From: Siphonodentalium dalli | Lineage: Eukaryota > Mollusca > Scaphopoda > Gadilida > Siphonodentaliidae | NCBI GenBank assembly: GCA_032622095.1 | Contig: CP136062.1 | Span: 142,000,351 to 142,064,350 of the forward strand | DNA: 64,000 bases | Reading direction: 5' to 3' | Shown here: positions 23,495 through 39,499 of the stretch, piece by piece | How positions within the stretch are numbered: position 1 is the first letter of the stretch | Layout of the letters: each line of letters begins with the position of its first letter | The notes under the pieces: generated by a model | Databases searched by the model: none | The model's input: only the letters and a program-made list of their open reading frames with translations | What the model was told of the DNA's origin: nothing | Position numbers and translations under genes: made by a program

Positions 23495-26400
23495 AAACCA
23501 CACTCACGTTATGTGCTCGGCCACACGATACCTGGATACGACATATAAACCACACTCACGTTATGGGCTCGGTCACTCGATACCTGGATACGACATATAA
23601 ACCACACTCACGTTATGGGCTCGGCCACACGATACCTGGATACGACATATAAACCACACTCACGTTATGGGCTCGGCCACACGATACCTGGATACGACAT
23701 ATAAACCACACTCACGTTATGAGCTCGGCCACACGATACCTGGATACGACATATAAACCACACTCACGTTATGGGCTCGGCCACACGATACCTGGATACG
23801 ACATATAAACCACACTCACGTTATGAGCTCGGCCACACGATACCTGGATACGACATATAAACCACACTCACGTTATGGGCTCGGCCACACGATACCTGGA
23901 TACGACATATAAACCACACTCACGTTATGGGCTCGGCCACACGATACCTGGATACGACATATAAACCACACTCACGTTATGGGCTCGGCCACACGATACC
24001 TGGATACGACATATAAACCACACTCACGTTATGGGCTCGGCCACACAATACCTGGATGCGACATATAAACCACACTCACGTTATGAGCTCGGCCACTCGA
24101 TACCTGGATACGACATATAAACCACACTCAAGTTATGGGCTCGGCCACTCGATACCTGGATACGACATATAAACCACACTCACGTTATGGGCTCGGCCAC
24201 ACGATACCTGGATACGACATATAAACCACACTCACGTTATGGGCTCGGCCACACGACACCTGGATACGACATATAAACCACACTCACGTTATGGGCTCGG
24301 CCACACGATACCTGGATACGACACATAAACCACACTCACGTTATGGCCTCGGCCACTCGATACCTGGATACGACATATAAACCACACTCACGTTATGGGC
24401 TCGGCCACACGATACCAGGATACGACATATAAACCACACTCACGTTATGGGCTCGGCCACACGATACCTGGATACGACATATAAACCATACTCACGTTAT
24501 GGGCTCGGCCACACGATACCTGGATACGACATATAAACCACACTCACGTTATGGGCTCGGCCACACGATACCTGGATACGACATATAAACCATACTCACG
24601 TTATGGGCTCGGTCACACGATACCTGGATACGACATATAAACCATACTCACGTTATGGGCTCGGCCACACGATACCTGGATACGACATATAAACCATACT
24701 CACGTTATGGGCTCGGCCACACGATACCTGGATACGACATATAAACCACACTCACGTTATGGGCTCGGTCACACGATACCTGGATACGACATATAAACCA
24801 CACTCACGTTATGAGCTCGGCCACACGATACCTGGATACGACATATAAACCACACTCACGTTATGGGCTCGGCCACTCGATACCTGGATACGACATATAA
24901 ACCACACTCACGTTATGAGCTCGGCCACACGATACCTGGATACGACATATAAACCAAACTCGCGTTATGGGCTCGGCCACACGATACCTGGATACGACAT
25001 ATAAACCACACTCACGTTGTGGGCTCGGCCACACGATACCTGGATACGACATATAAACCACACTCACGTTATGGGCTCGGCCACACGATACCTGGATACG
25101 ACATATAAACCACACTCACGTTATGGGCTCGGACACACGATACCTGGATACGGCATATAAACCACACTCAAGTTATGGGCTCGGCCACTCGATACCTGGA
25201 TACGACATATAAACCACACTCACGTTATGTGCTCGGCCACACGATACCTGGATACGACATATAAACCACACTCACGTTATGGGCTCGGCCACTCGATACC
25301 TGGATACGACATATAAACCACACTCACGTTATGGGCTCGGCCACTCGATATCTGGATACGACATATAAACCACACTCACGTTATGGGCTCGGCCACACGA
25401 TACCTGGATACGACATATAAACCACAATCACATTATGGGCTCGGCCACACGATACCTGGATACGACATATAAACCACACTCACGTTATGGGCTCGGCCAC
25501 AGGTACCTGGATACGACATATAAACCACACTCACGTTATGGGCTCGGCCACACGATACCTGGATACGACATATAAACCACACTCACGTTGTGGGCTCGGC
25601 CACACGATACCTGGATACGACATATAAACCACACTCACGTTATGGGCTCGGTCACACGATACCTAGATACGACATATAAACCACACTCACGTTATGGGCT
25701 CGGCCACACGATACCTGGATACGACATATAAACCACACTCACGTTATGGGCTCGGCCACTCGATACCTGGATACGACATATAAACCACACTCACGTTATG
25801 GGCTCGGCCACACGATACCTGGATACGACATATAAACCACACTCACGTTATGGGCTCGGCCACACGATACCTGGATACGACATATAAACCATACTCACGT
25901 TATGGGCTCGGCCACTCGATACCTGGATACGACATATAAACCACACTCACGTTATGGGCTCGGCCACACGATACCTGGATACGACATATAAACCACACTC
26001 ACGTTATGGGCTCGGCCACACGATACCTGGATACGACATATAAACCACACTCACGTTATGGGCTCGGTCACACGATACCTGGATACGACATATAAACCAT
26101 ACTCACGTTATGGGCTCGGCCACACGATACCTGGATACGACATATAAACCACACTCACGTTATGGGCTCGGCCACACGATACCTGGATACGACATATAAA
26201 CCATACTCACGTTATGGGCTCGGTCACACGATACCTAGATACGACATATAAACCACACTCACGTTATGGGCTCGGCCACTCGATACCTGGATACGACATA
26301 TAAACCACACTCACGTTATGGGCTCGGCCACACGATACCTGGATACGACATATAAACCACACTCACGTTATGGGCTCGGCCACACGATACCTGGATACGA

Positions 26401-26613
26401 CATATAAACCACACTCACGTTATGGGCTCGGCCACACGATACCTGGATACGACATATAAACCATACTCACGTTATGGGCTCGGCCACACGATACCTGGAT
26501 ACGACATATAAACCACACTCACGTTATGGGCTCGGCCACTCGATACCTGGATACGACATATAAACCACACTCACGTTATGGGCTCGGCCACTCGATACCT
26601 GGATACGACATAT

Positions 26614-26655
26614 AAACCACACTCACATTACCCAGGATACCTGGGTACGACATAT
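26614..26655 (+). repeat. 42-bp unit with a unique palindrome
   Basis: The only grossly short unit seen in the array. The middle of the unit is replaced so that CCCAGGATACCTGGG (26631-26645) forms 6-bp perfect inverted arms. The unit is 10 bp shorter and the flanking units are normal, so the array phase shifts by 10 bp here. Confidence 0.9.
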
Positions 26656-27955
26656 AAACCACACTCACGTTATGGGCTCGGCCACACGATACCTGGATAC
26701 GACATATAAACCACACTCACGTTATGGGCTCGGCCACACGATACCAGGATACGACATATAAACCACACTCACGTTATGGGCTCGGACACACGGTACCTGG
26801 ATACGACATATAAACCACACTCACGTTATGGGCTCGGCCACTCGATACCTGGATACGACATATAAACCACACTCACGTTATGGGCTCGGCCACACGATAC
26901 CTGGATACGACATATAAACCACACTCACGTTATGGGCTCGGCCACTCGATACCTGGATACGACATATAAACCACACTCACGTTATGGGCTCGGCCACTCG
27001 ATACCTGGATACGACATATAAACCACACTCACGTTATGGGCTCGGCCACACGATACCTGGATACGACATATAAACCACACTCACGTTATGGGCTCGGTCA
27101 CTCGATACCTGGATACGACATATAAACCACACTCACGTTATGGGCTCGGCCACACGATACCTGGATACGACATATAAACCACACTCACCTTATGGGTTCG
27201 GCCACACGATACCTGGATACGACATATAAACCACACTCACGTTATGAGCTCGGCCACACGATACCTGGATACGACATATAAACCACACTCACGTTATGGG
27301 CTCGGCCACACGATACCTGGATACGACATATAAACCACACTCACGTTATGGGCTCGGCCACACGATACCTGGATACGACATATAAACCATACTCACGTTA
27401 TGGGCTTGGCCACACGATACATGGATACGACATATAAACCACACTCACGTTATGGGCTCGGCCACACGATACCTGGATACGACATATAAACCACACTCAC
27501 GTTATGGGCTTGGCCACACGATACCTGGATACGACATGTAAACCACACTCACGTTATGGGCTTGGCCACACGATACCTGGATACGACATGTAAACCACAC
27601 TCACGTTATGGGCTCGGCCACACGATACCTGGATACGAGATATAAACCACACTCACGTTATGGGCTCGGCCACACGATACCTGGATACGACATATAAACC
27701 ACACTCACGTTATGGGCTCGGCCACTCGATACCTGGATACGACATATAAACCACACTCACGTTATGGGCTCGGCCACTCGATACCTGGATACGACATATA
27801 AACCACACTCACGTTATGGGCTCGGCCACTCGATACCTGGATACGACATATAAACCACACTCACGTTATGGGCTCGGCCACACGATACCTGGATACGACA
27901 TATAAACCACATTCACGTTATGGCCTCGGCCACACGATACCTGGATACGACATAT

Positions 27956-28007
27956 AAACCACACTCACATTATGGGATCGGCCACACGATATTTGGATAC
28001 GACATAT
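27956..28007 (+). repeat. Rare quadruple-variant unit, copy B
   Basis: Identical variant combination to 23443-23494. The distance of 4,513 bp equals 87 units minus 11 nt, and the 1-nt and 10-nt deletions lying between them account for those 11 nt. Neighbouring units differ between the two places. Confidence 0.85.
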
Positions 28008-28689
28008 AAACCACACTCACGTTATGGGCTCGGCCACACAATACCTGGATACGACATATAAACCACACTCACGTTATGGGCTCGGCCACACGATACCTGG
28101 ATACGACATATAAACCACACTCACGTTATGGCCTCGGCCACACGATACCTGGATACGACATATAAACCACACTCACGTTATGGGCTCGGACACACGATAC
28201 CTGGATACGACATATAAACCACACTCACGTTATGGGCTCGGCCACTCGATACCTGGATACGACATATAAACCACACTCACGTTATGGCCTCGGCCACTCG
28301 ATACCTGGATACGACATATAAACCACACTCACGTTCTGGGCTCGGCCACTCGATACCTGGATACGACATATAAACCACACTCACGTTATGGGCTCGGCCA
28401 CACGATACCTGGATACGACATATAAACCACACTCACGTTATGGGCTCGGACACACGATACCTGGATACGACATATAAACCACACTCACATTATGGGCTCG
28501 GACACACGATACCTGGATACGACATATAAACCACACTCACATTATGGGCTCGGACACACGATACCTGGATACGACATATAAACCACACTCACGTTATGGG
28601 CTCGGCCACACGATACCTGGATACGACATATAAACCACACTCACATTATGGGCTCGGACACACGATACCTGGATACGACATATAAACCA

Positions 28690-31600
28690 CACTCACGTTA
28701 TGGGCTCGGCCACACGATACCTGGATACGACATATAAACCACACTCACGTTATGGGCTCGGCCACACGATACCTGGATACGACATATAAACCACACTCAC
28801 GTTATGGGCTCGGACACACGATACCTGGATACGACATATAAACCACACTCACGTTATGGGCTCGGACACACGATACCTGGATACGACATATAAACCACAC
28901 TCACGTTATGGGCTCGGCCACACGATACCTGGATACGACATATAAACCACACTCACGTTATGGGCTCGGCCACACGATACCTGGATACGACATATAAACC
29001 ACACTCACGTTATTGTCTCGGCCACTCGATACCTGGATACGACATATAAACCACACTCACGTTATGGGCTCGGCCACACGATACCTGGATGCGACATATA
29101 AACCACACTCACGTTATGGGCTCGGCCACACGATACCTGGATACGAGATATAAACCACACTCACGTTATGGGCTCGGTCACACGATACCTGGATACGACA
29201 TATAAACCACACTCACATTATGGTCTCGGCCACACGATACCTGGATACGACATATAAACCACACTCACGTTATGGCCTCGGCCACACGATACCTGGATAC
29301 GACATATAAACCACACTCACGTTATGGGCTCGGCCACTCGATACCTGGATACGACATATAAATCACACTCACGTTATGGGCTCGGCCACTCGATACCTGG
29401 ATACGACATATAAACCACACTCACGTTATGGGCTCGGCCACACGATACCTGGATACGACATATAAACCACACTCACGTTATGGGCTCGGCCACACGATAC
29501 CTGGATACGACATATAAACCACACTCACGTTATGGGCTCGGCCACACGATACCTGGATACGACATATAAACCACACTCACGTTATGGGCTCGGCCACACG
29601 ATACCTGGATACGACATATAAACCACACTCACGTTATGGGCTCGGCCACACGATACCTGGATACGACATATATACCACACTCACGTTATGGGCTCGGCCA
29701 CTCGATACCTGGATACGACATATAAACCACACTCACGTTATGGGCTCGGCCACACGATACCTGGATACGACATATAAACCACACTCACGTTATGGGCTCG
29801 GCCACACGATACCTGGATACGACATATAAACCACACTCACGTTATGGGCTCGGCCACACGATACCTGGATACGACATATAAACCACACTCACGTTATGGG
29901 CTCGGCCACACGATACCTGGATACGACATATAAACCACACTCACGTTATGGCCTCGGCCACACGATACCTGGATACGACATATAAACCACACTCACGTTA
30001 TGGGCTCGGCCACACGATACCTGGATACGACATATAAACCACACTCACGTTATGGGCTCGGCCACACGATACCTGGATACGACATATAAACCACACTCAC
30101 GTTATGGGCTCGGCCACACGATACCTGGATACGACATATAAACCACACTCACGTTATGGCCTCGGCCACACGATACCTGGATACGACATATAAACCACAC
30201 TCACGTTATGGGCTCGGCCACACGATACCTGGATACGACATATAAACCACACTCACGTTATGGGCTCGGCCACACGATACCTGGATACGACATATAAACC
30301 ACACTCACGTTATGGGCTCGGCCACTCGATACCTGGATACGACATATAAACCACACTCACGTTATGGGCTCGGCCACACGATACCTGGATACGACATATA
30401 AACCACACTCACGTTATGTGCTCGGCCACACGATACCTGGATACGACATATAAACCACACTCACGTTATGGGCTCGGCCACACGATACCTGGATACGACA
30501 TATAAACCACACTCACGTTATGGGCTCGGCCACACGATACCTGGATACGACATATAAACCACACTCACGTTATGGGCTCGGCCACACGATACCTGGATAC
30601 GACATATAAACCACACTCACGTTATGGGCTCGGACACACGATACCTGGATACGACATATAAACCACACTCACGTTATGGGCTCGGACACACGATACCTGG
30701 ATACGACATATAAACCACACTCACGTTATGGGCTCGGCCACACGATACCTGGATACGACATATAAACCACACTCACGTTATGGGCTCGGCCACACGATAC
30801 CTGGATACGACATATAAACCACACTCACGTTATGGGCTCGGCCACTCGATACCTGGATACGACATATAAACCACACTCACGTTATGGGCTCGGCCACACG
30901 ATACCTGGATGCGACATATAAACCACACTCACGTTATGGGCTCGGCCACACGATACCTGGATACGAGATATAAACCACACTCACGTTATGGGCTCGGTCA
31001 CACGATACCTGGATACGACATATAAACCACACTCACATTATGGTCTCGGCCACACGATACCTGGATACGACATATAAACCACACTCACGTTATGGCCTCG
31101 GCCACACGATACCTGGATACGACATATAAACCACACTCACGTTATGGGCTCGGCCACTCGATACCTGGATACGACATATAAATCACACTCACGTTATGGG
31201 CTCGGCCACTCGATACCTGGATACGACATATAAACCACACTCACGTTATGGGCTCGGCCACACGATACCTGGATACGACATATAAACCACACTCACGTTA
31301 TGGGCTCGGCCACACGATACCTGGATACGACATATAAACCACACTCACGTTATGGGCTCGGCCACACGATACCTGGATACGACATATAAACCACACTCAC
31401 GTTATGGGCTCGGCCACACGATACCTGGATACGACATATAAACCACACTCACGTTATGGGCTCGGCCACACGATACCTGGATACGACATATAAACCACAC
31501 TCACGTTATGGGCTCGGCCACTCGATACCTGGATACGACATATAAACCACACTCACGTTATGGGCTCGGCCACACGATACCTGGATACGACATATAAACC

Positions 31601-32330
31601 ACACTCACGTTATGGGCTCGGCCACACGATACCTGGATACGACATATAAACCACACTCACGTTATGGGCTCGGCCACACGATACCTGGATACGACATATA
31701 AACCACACTCACGTTATGGGCTCGGCCACACGATACCTGGATACGACATATAAACCACACTCACGTTATGGGCTCGGCCACACGATACCTGGATACGACA
31801 TATAAACCACACTCACGTTATGGGCTCGGCCACACGATACCTGGATACGACATATAAACCACACTCACGTTATGGGCTCGGCCACACGATACCTGGATAC
31901 GACATATAAACCACACTCACGTTATGGGCTCGGCCACACGATACCTGGATACGACATATAAACCACACTCACGTTATGGCCTCGGCCACACGATACCTGG
32001 ATACGACATATAAACCACACTCACGTTATGGGCTCGGCCACACGATACCTGGATACGACATATAAACCACACTCACGTTATGGGCTCGGCCACACGATAC
32101 CTGGATACGACATATAAACCACACTCACGTTATGGGCTCGGCCACTCGATACCTGGATACGACATATAAACCACACTCACGTTATGGGCTCGGCCACACG
32201 ATACCTGGATACGACATATAAACCACACTCACGTTATGTGCTCGGCCACACGATACCTGGATACGACATATAAACCACACTCACGTTATGGGCTCGGCCA
32301 CACGATACCTGGATACGACATATAAACCAC
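28690..32330 (+). repeat. 35-unit (1,820-bp) tandem duplication
   Basis: Exact 1,820-bp spacing links GGACAC units (28811/30631), GGATGCGAC (29089/30909), GAGATATAAA, the CACATTATGGTCTC unit, AAATCACAC, GGCCTC (30160/31980) and GTGCTC (30420/32240). Copy 1 is about 28690-30510 and copy 2 about 30510-32330, so they are strictly adjacent. Few differences are seen, for example TATTGTCTC at 29011 against the ordinary form at 30831, so the event is recent. Confidence 0.9.
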
Positions 32331-35300
32331 ACTCACGTTATGAGCTCGGCCAACCGATACCTGGATACGACATATAAACCACACTCACGTTATGGGCTCG
32401 GCCACCCGATACCTGGATACGACATATAAACCACACTCACGTTATGGGCTCGGCCACACGATACCTGGATACGACATAAACCACACTCACGTTATGGGCT
32501 CGGCCACACGATACCTGGATACGACATATAAACCACACTCACGTTATGGGCTCGGCAACACGATACCTGGATACGACATATAAACCACACTCACGTTATG
32601 GGCTCGGCCACACGATACCTGGATACGACATATAAACCACACTCACGTTATGGGCTCGGCAACACGATACCTGGATACGACATATAAACCACACTCACGT
32701 TATGGGCTCGGCCACACGATACCTGGATACGACATATAAACCACACTCACGTTATGGGCTCGGCCACACGATACCTGGATACGACATATACACCACACTC
32801 ACGTTATGGGCTCGGCCAACCGATACCTGGATACGACATATAAACCACACTCACGTTATGGGCTCGGCCACACGATACCTGGATACGACATATAAACCAC
32901 ACTCACGTTATGGGCTCGGACACACGATACCTGGATACGACATATAAACCACACTCACGTTATGGGCTCGGCCACACGATACCTGGATACGACATATAAA
33001 CCACACTCACGTTATGGGCTCGGCCACTCGATACCTGGATACGACATATAAACCACACTCACGTTATGGGCTCGGCCACGCGATACCTGGATACGACATA
33101 TAAACCACACTCACGTTATGGGCTCGGCCACACGATACCTGGATACGACATATAAACCACACTCACGTTATGGGCTCGGCCACTCGATACCTGGATACGA
33201 CATATAAACCACACTCACGTTATGGGCTCGGCCACACGATACATGGATACGACATATAAACCACACTCACGTTATGGGCTCGGCCACACGATACCTGGAT
33301 ACGACATATAAACCACACTCACGTTATGGGCTCGGCCACACGATACCTGGATACGACATATAAACCACACTCACGTTATGGGCTCGGCCACACAATACCT
33401 GGATACGACATATAAACCACACTCACGTTATGGGCTCGGCCATACGATACCTGGATACGACATATAAACCACACTCACGTTATGGGCTCGGCCATACGAT
33501 ACCTGGATACGACATATAAACCACACTCACGTTATCGGCTCGGCCACACGATACCTGGATACGACATATAAACCACACTCACGTTATGGGCTCGGCCACA
33601 CGATACCTGGATACGACATATAAACCACACTCACGTTATGGGCTCGGCCACACGATACCTGGATACGACATATAAACCACACTCACGTTATGGGCTCGGC
33701 CACACGATACCTGGATACTACATATAAACCACACTCACGTTATGGGCTCGGTCACACGATACCTGGATACGACATATAAACCACACTCACGTTATGGGCT
33801 CGGCCACACGATACCTGGATACGACATATAAACCACACTCACGTTATGGGCTCGGCCACTCGATACCTGGATACGACATATAAACCACACTCACGTTATG
33901 GGCTCGGCCACTCGATACCTGGATACGACATATAAACCACACTCACGTTATGGGCTCGGCCACTCGATACCTGGATACGACATATAAACCACACTCACGT
34001 TATGGGCTCGGCCACACGATACCTGGATACGACATATAAACCACACTCACGTTATGGGCTCGGCCACTCGATACCTGGATACGACATATAAACCACACTC
34101 ACGTTATGGGCTCGGCCACTCGATACCTGGATACGACATATAAACCACACTCACGTTATGGGCTCGGCCACTCGATACCTGGATACGACATATAAACCAC
34201 ACTCACGCTATGGGCTCGGCCACTCGATACCTGGATACGACATATAAACCACACTCACGTTATGGGCTCGGCCACACGATACCTGGATACGACATATAAA
34301 CCACACTCACGCTATGGGCTCGGCCACTCGATACCTGGATACGACATATAAACCACACTCACGTTATGGGCTCGGCCACACGATACCTGGATACGACATA
34401 TAAACCACACTCACGTTATGGGCTCGGCCACACGATACCTGGATACGACATATAAACCACACTCACGTTATGGGCTCGGACACACGATACCTGGATACGA
34501 CATATAAACCAAACTCACGTTATGGGCTCGGCCACACGATACCTGGATACGACATATAAACCACACTCACGTTATGGGCTCGGCCACTCGATACCTGGAT
34601 ACGACATATAAACCACACTCACGCTATGGGCTCGGCCACACGATACCTGGATACGACATATAAACCACACTCACGTTATGGGCTCGGCCACTCGATACCT
34701 GGATACGACATATAAACCACACTCACGTTATGGGCTCGGCCACTCGATACCTGGATACGACATATAAACCACACTCACGTTATGGGCTCGGCCACTCGAT
34801 ACCTGGATACGACATATAAACCACACTCACGTTATGGGCTCGGCCACACGATACCTGGATACGACATATAAACCACACTCACGTTATGAGCTCGGCCACA
34901 CGATACCTGGATACGACATATAAATCACACTCACGTTATGGGCTCGGCCACTCGATACCTGGATACGACATATAAACCACACTCACGTTATGGGCTCGGC
35001 CACTCGATACCTGGATACGACATATAAACCACACTCACATTATGGGCTCGGCCACTCGATACCTGGATACGACATATAAACCACACTCACGTTATGGGCT
35101 CGGCCACACGATACCTGGATACGACATATAAACCACACTCACGTTAAGGGCTCGGCCACTCGATACCTGGATACGACATATAAACCACACTCACGTTATG
35201 AGCTCGGCCACCCGATACCTGGATACGACATATAAACCACACTCACGTTATGGGCTCGGCCACACGATACCTGGATACGACATATAAACCACACTCACGT

Positions 35301-38300
35301 TATGGGCTCGGCCACACGATACCTGGATACGACATATAAACCACACTCACGTTATGAGCTCGGCCACACGATACCTGGATACGACATATAAACCACACTC
35401 ACGTTATGGGCTCGGCCACTCGATACCTGGATACGACATATAAACCACACTCACGTTATGGGCTCGGCCACTCGATACCTGGATACGACATATAAACCAC
35501 ACTCACATTATGGGCTCGGCCACTCGATACCTGGATACGACATATAAACCACACTCACATTATGGGCTCGGCCACTCGATACCTGGATACGACATATAAA
35601 CCACACTCACGTTATGGGCTCGGCCACACAATACCTGGATACGACATATAAACCACACTCACGTTATGGGCTCGGCCACTCGATACCTGGATACGACATA
35701 TAAACCACACTCACGTTATGGGCTCGGCCACACAATACCTGGATACTACATATAAACCACACTCACGTTATGGGCTCGGACACACGATACCTGGATACGA
35801 CATATAAACCACACTCACGTTATGGGCTCGGCCACACGATACCTGGATACGACATATAAACCACACTCACGTTATGGGCTTGGCCACACGATACCTGGAT
35901 ACGACATATAAACCACACTCACGTTATGGGCTCGGCCACTCGATACCTGGATACGACATATAAACCATACTCACGCTATGGGCTCGGCCACTCGATACCT
36001 GGATACGACATATAAACCACACTCACGTTATGGGCTCGGCCACACGATACCTGGATACGACATATAAACCACACTCACGTTATGGGCTCGGCCACACGAT
36101 ACCTGGATACGACATATAAACCACACTCACGTTATGGGCTCGGCCACACGATACCTGGATACGACATATAAACCACACTCACGTTATGGGCTCGGCCACA
36201 CGATACCTGGATACGACATATAAACCACACTCACGTTATGGGCTTGGCCACACGATACCTGGATACGACATATAAACCACACTCACGTTATGGGCTTGGC
36301 CACACGATACCTGGATACGACATATAAACCACACTCACGTTATGGGCTCGGCCACACGATACCTGGATACGACATATAAACCACACTCACGTTATGAGCT
36401 CGGCCACTCGATACCTGGATACGACATATAAACCACACTCACGTTATGGTCTCGGCCACGCGATACCTGGATACGACATATAAACCACACTCACGTTATG
36501 GGCTCGGCCACACGATACCTGGATACGACATATAAACCACACTCATGTTATGGGCTCGGCCACACGATACCTGGATACGACATATAAACCACACTCACGT
36601 TATGAGCTCGGCCACAGGATACCTGGATACGACATATAAACCACACTCACGTTATGGCCTTGGCCACACGATACCTGGATACGACATATAAACCACACTC
36701 ACGTTATGGACTCGGCCACACGATACCTGGATGCGACATATAAACCACACTCACGTTATGGCCTTGGCCACACGATACCTGGATACGACATATAAACCAC
36801 ACTCACGTTATGGGCTCGGCCACTCGATACCTGGATACGACATATAAACCACACTCACGTTATGGGCTCGGCCACACGATACCTGGATACGACATATAAA
36901 CCACACTCACGTTATGGGCTCGGCCACACGATACCTGGATACGACATATAAACCACACTCACGTTATGGGCTCGGCCACACGATACCTGGATACGACATA
37001 TAAACCACACTCACGTTATGGGCTCGGTCACACGATACCTGGATACGACATATAAACCACACTCACGTTATGGGCTCGGCCACACGATACCTGGATACGA
37101 CATATAAACGACACTCACGTTATGGGCTCGGCCACACGATACCTGGATACGACATATAAACCACACTCACGTTATGAGCTCGGCCACTCGATACCTGGAT
37201 ACGACATATAAATCACACTCACGTTATGGGCTCGGACACACGATACCTGGATACGACATATAAACCACACTCACGTTATGAGCTCGGCCACACGATACCT
37301 GGATACGACATATAAACCACACTCACGTTATGAGCTCGGCCACACGATACCTGGATACGACATATAAACCACACTCACGTTATGGGCTCGGCCACTCGAT
37401 ACCTGGATACGACATATAAACCACACTCACGTTATGGGCTCGGCCACTCGATACCTGGATACGACATATAAACCACACTCACGTTATGGGCTCGGCCACG
37501 CGATACCTGGATACGACATATAAACCACAATCACGTTATGAGCTCGGCCACACGATACCTGGATACGACATATAAACCACACTCACGTTATGGGCTCGGC
37601 CACACGATACCTGGATACGACATATAAACCACAATCACGTTATGAGCTCGGCCACACGATACCTGGATACGACATATAAACCACACTCACGTTATGGGCT
37701 CGGCCACTCGATACCTGGATACGACATATAAACCACACTCACGTTATGTGCTCGGCCACTCGATACCTGGATACGACATATAAACCACACTCACGTTATG
37801 GGCTCGGCCACACGATACCTGGATACGACATATAAACCACACTCACGTTATGGGCTCGGCCACTCGATACCTGGATACGACATATAAACCACACTCACGT
37901 TATGGGCTCGGCCACTCGATACCTGGATACGACATATAAACCACACTCACGTTATGGGCTCGGCCACACGATACCTGGATACGACATATAAACCACACTC
38001 ACGTTATGGGCTCGGCCACACGATACCTGGATACGACATATAAACCACACTCACGTTATGGGCTCGGCCACACGATACCTGGATACGACATATAAACCAC
38101 ACTCACGTTATGGGCTCGGCCACTCGATACCTGGATACGACATATAAACCACACTCACGTTATGGGCTCGGCCACACGATACCTGGATACGACATATAAA
38201 CCACACTCACGTTATGGGCTCGGCCACTCGATACCTGGATACGACATATAAATCACACTCACGTTATGGGCTCGGCCACGCGATACCTGGATACGACATA

Positions 38301-39499
38301 TAAACTACACTCACGTTATGGGCGCGGCCACACGATACCTGGATACGACATATAAACCACACTCACGTTATGTGCTCGGCCACGCGATACCTGGATACGA
38401 CATATAAACCACACTCACGTTATGGCCTCGGCCACACGATACCTGGATACGACATATAAACCACACTCACATTATGGGCTCGGCCACACGATACCTGGAT
38501 ACGACATATAAACCACACTCACGTTATGGGCTCGGCCACTCGATACCTGGATACGACATATAAACCACACTCACGTTATGGGCTCGGCCACACGATACCT
38601 GGATACGACATATAAACCACACTCACGTTATGGGCTCGGACACACGATACCTGGATACGACATATAAACCACACTCACGTTATGGGGTCGGCCACACGAT
38701 ACCTGGATACGACATATAAACCACACTCACGTTATGGGCTCGGCCACACGATACCTGGATGCGACATATAAACCACACTCACGTTATGGGCTCGGCCACA
38801 CGATACCTGGATACGACATATAAACCACACTCACGTTATGGGCTCGGCCACACGATACCTGGATACGACATATAAACCACACTCACGTTATGGGCTCGGC
38901 CACACGATACCTGGATACGACATATAAACCACACTCACGTTATGGGCTCGGACACACGATACCTGAATACGACATATAAACCACACTCACGTTATGGGCT
39001 CGGCCACACGATACTTGGATACGACATATAAACCACACTCACGTTATGGGCTCGGCCACACGATACCTGGATACGACATATAAACCACACTCACGTTATG
39101 GGCTCGGCCACACGATACCTGGATACGACATATAAACCACACTCACGTTATGGGCTCGGCCACACGATACCTGGATACGACATATAAACCACACTCACGT
39201 TATGGGCTCGGCCACACGATACTTGGATACGACATATAAACCACACTCACGTTATGGGCTCGGCCAACCGATACCTGGATACGACATATAAACCACACTC
39301 ACGTTATGGGCTCGGCCACTCGATACCTGGATACGACATATAAACCACACTCACGTTATGGGCTCGGCCACTCGATACCTGGATACGACATATAAACCAC
39401 ACTCACGTTATGGGCTCGGCCACACGATACCTGGATACGACATATAAACCACACTCACGTTATGGGCTCGGCCACACGATACCTGGATACGACATATAA

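Noticed and set aside
24861-25115. 84-codon minus-strand ORF in the array
   Set aside because: The minus strand of the unit has a TAA at the CATAAC site. This frame is open only because one unit carries GTTGTG instead of GTTATG. It is an accident of variation.
8692-32947. Repeat-containing proteins from short ORFs in the array (reading MGSATRYLDTTYKPHSRYGLG and similar)
   Set aside because: They arise because 52 mod 3 is 1, so the unit cycles through three frames until the TAA of ATATAAA is met. They are at most 81 codons and appear and vanish with single-base variants.
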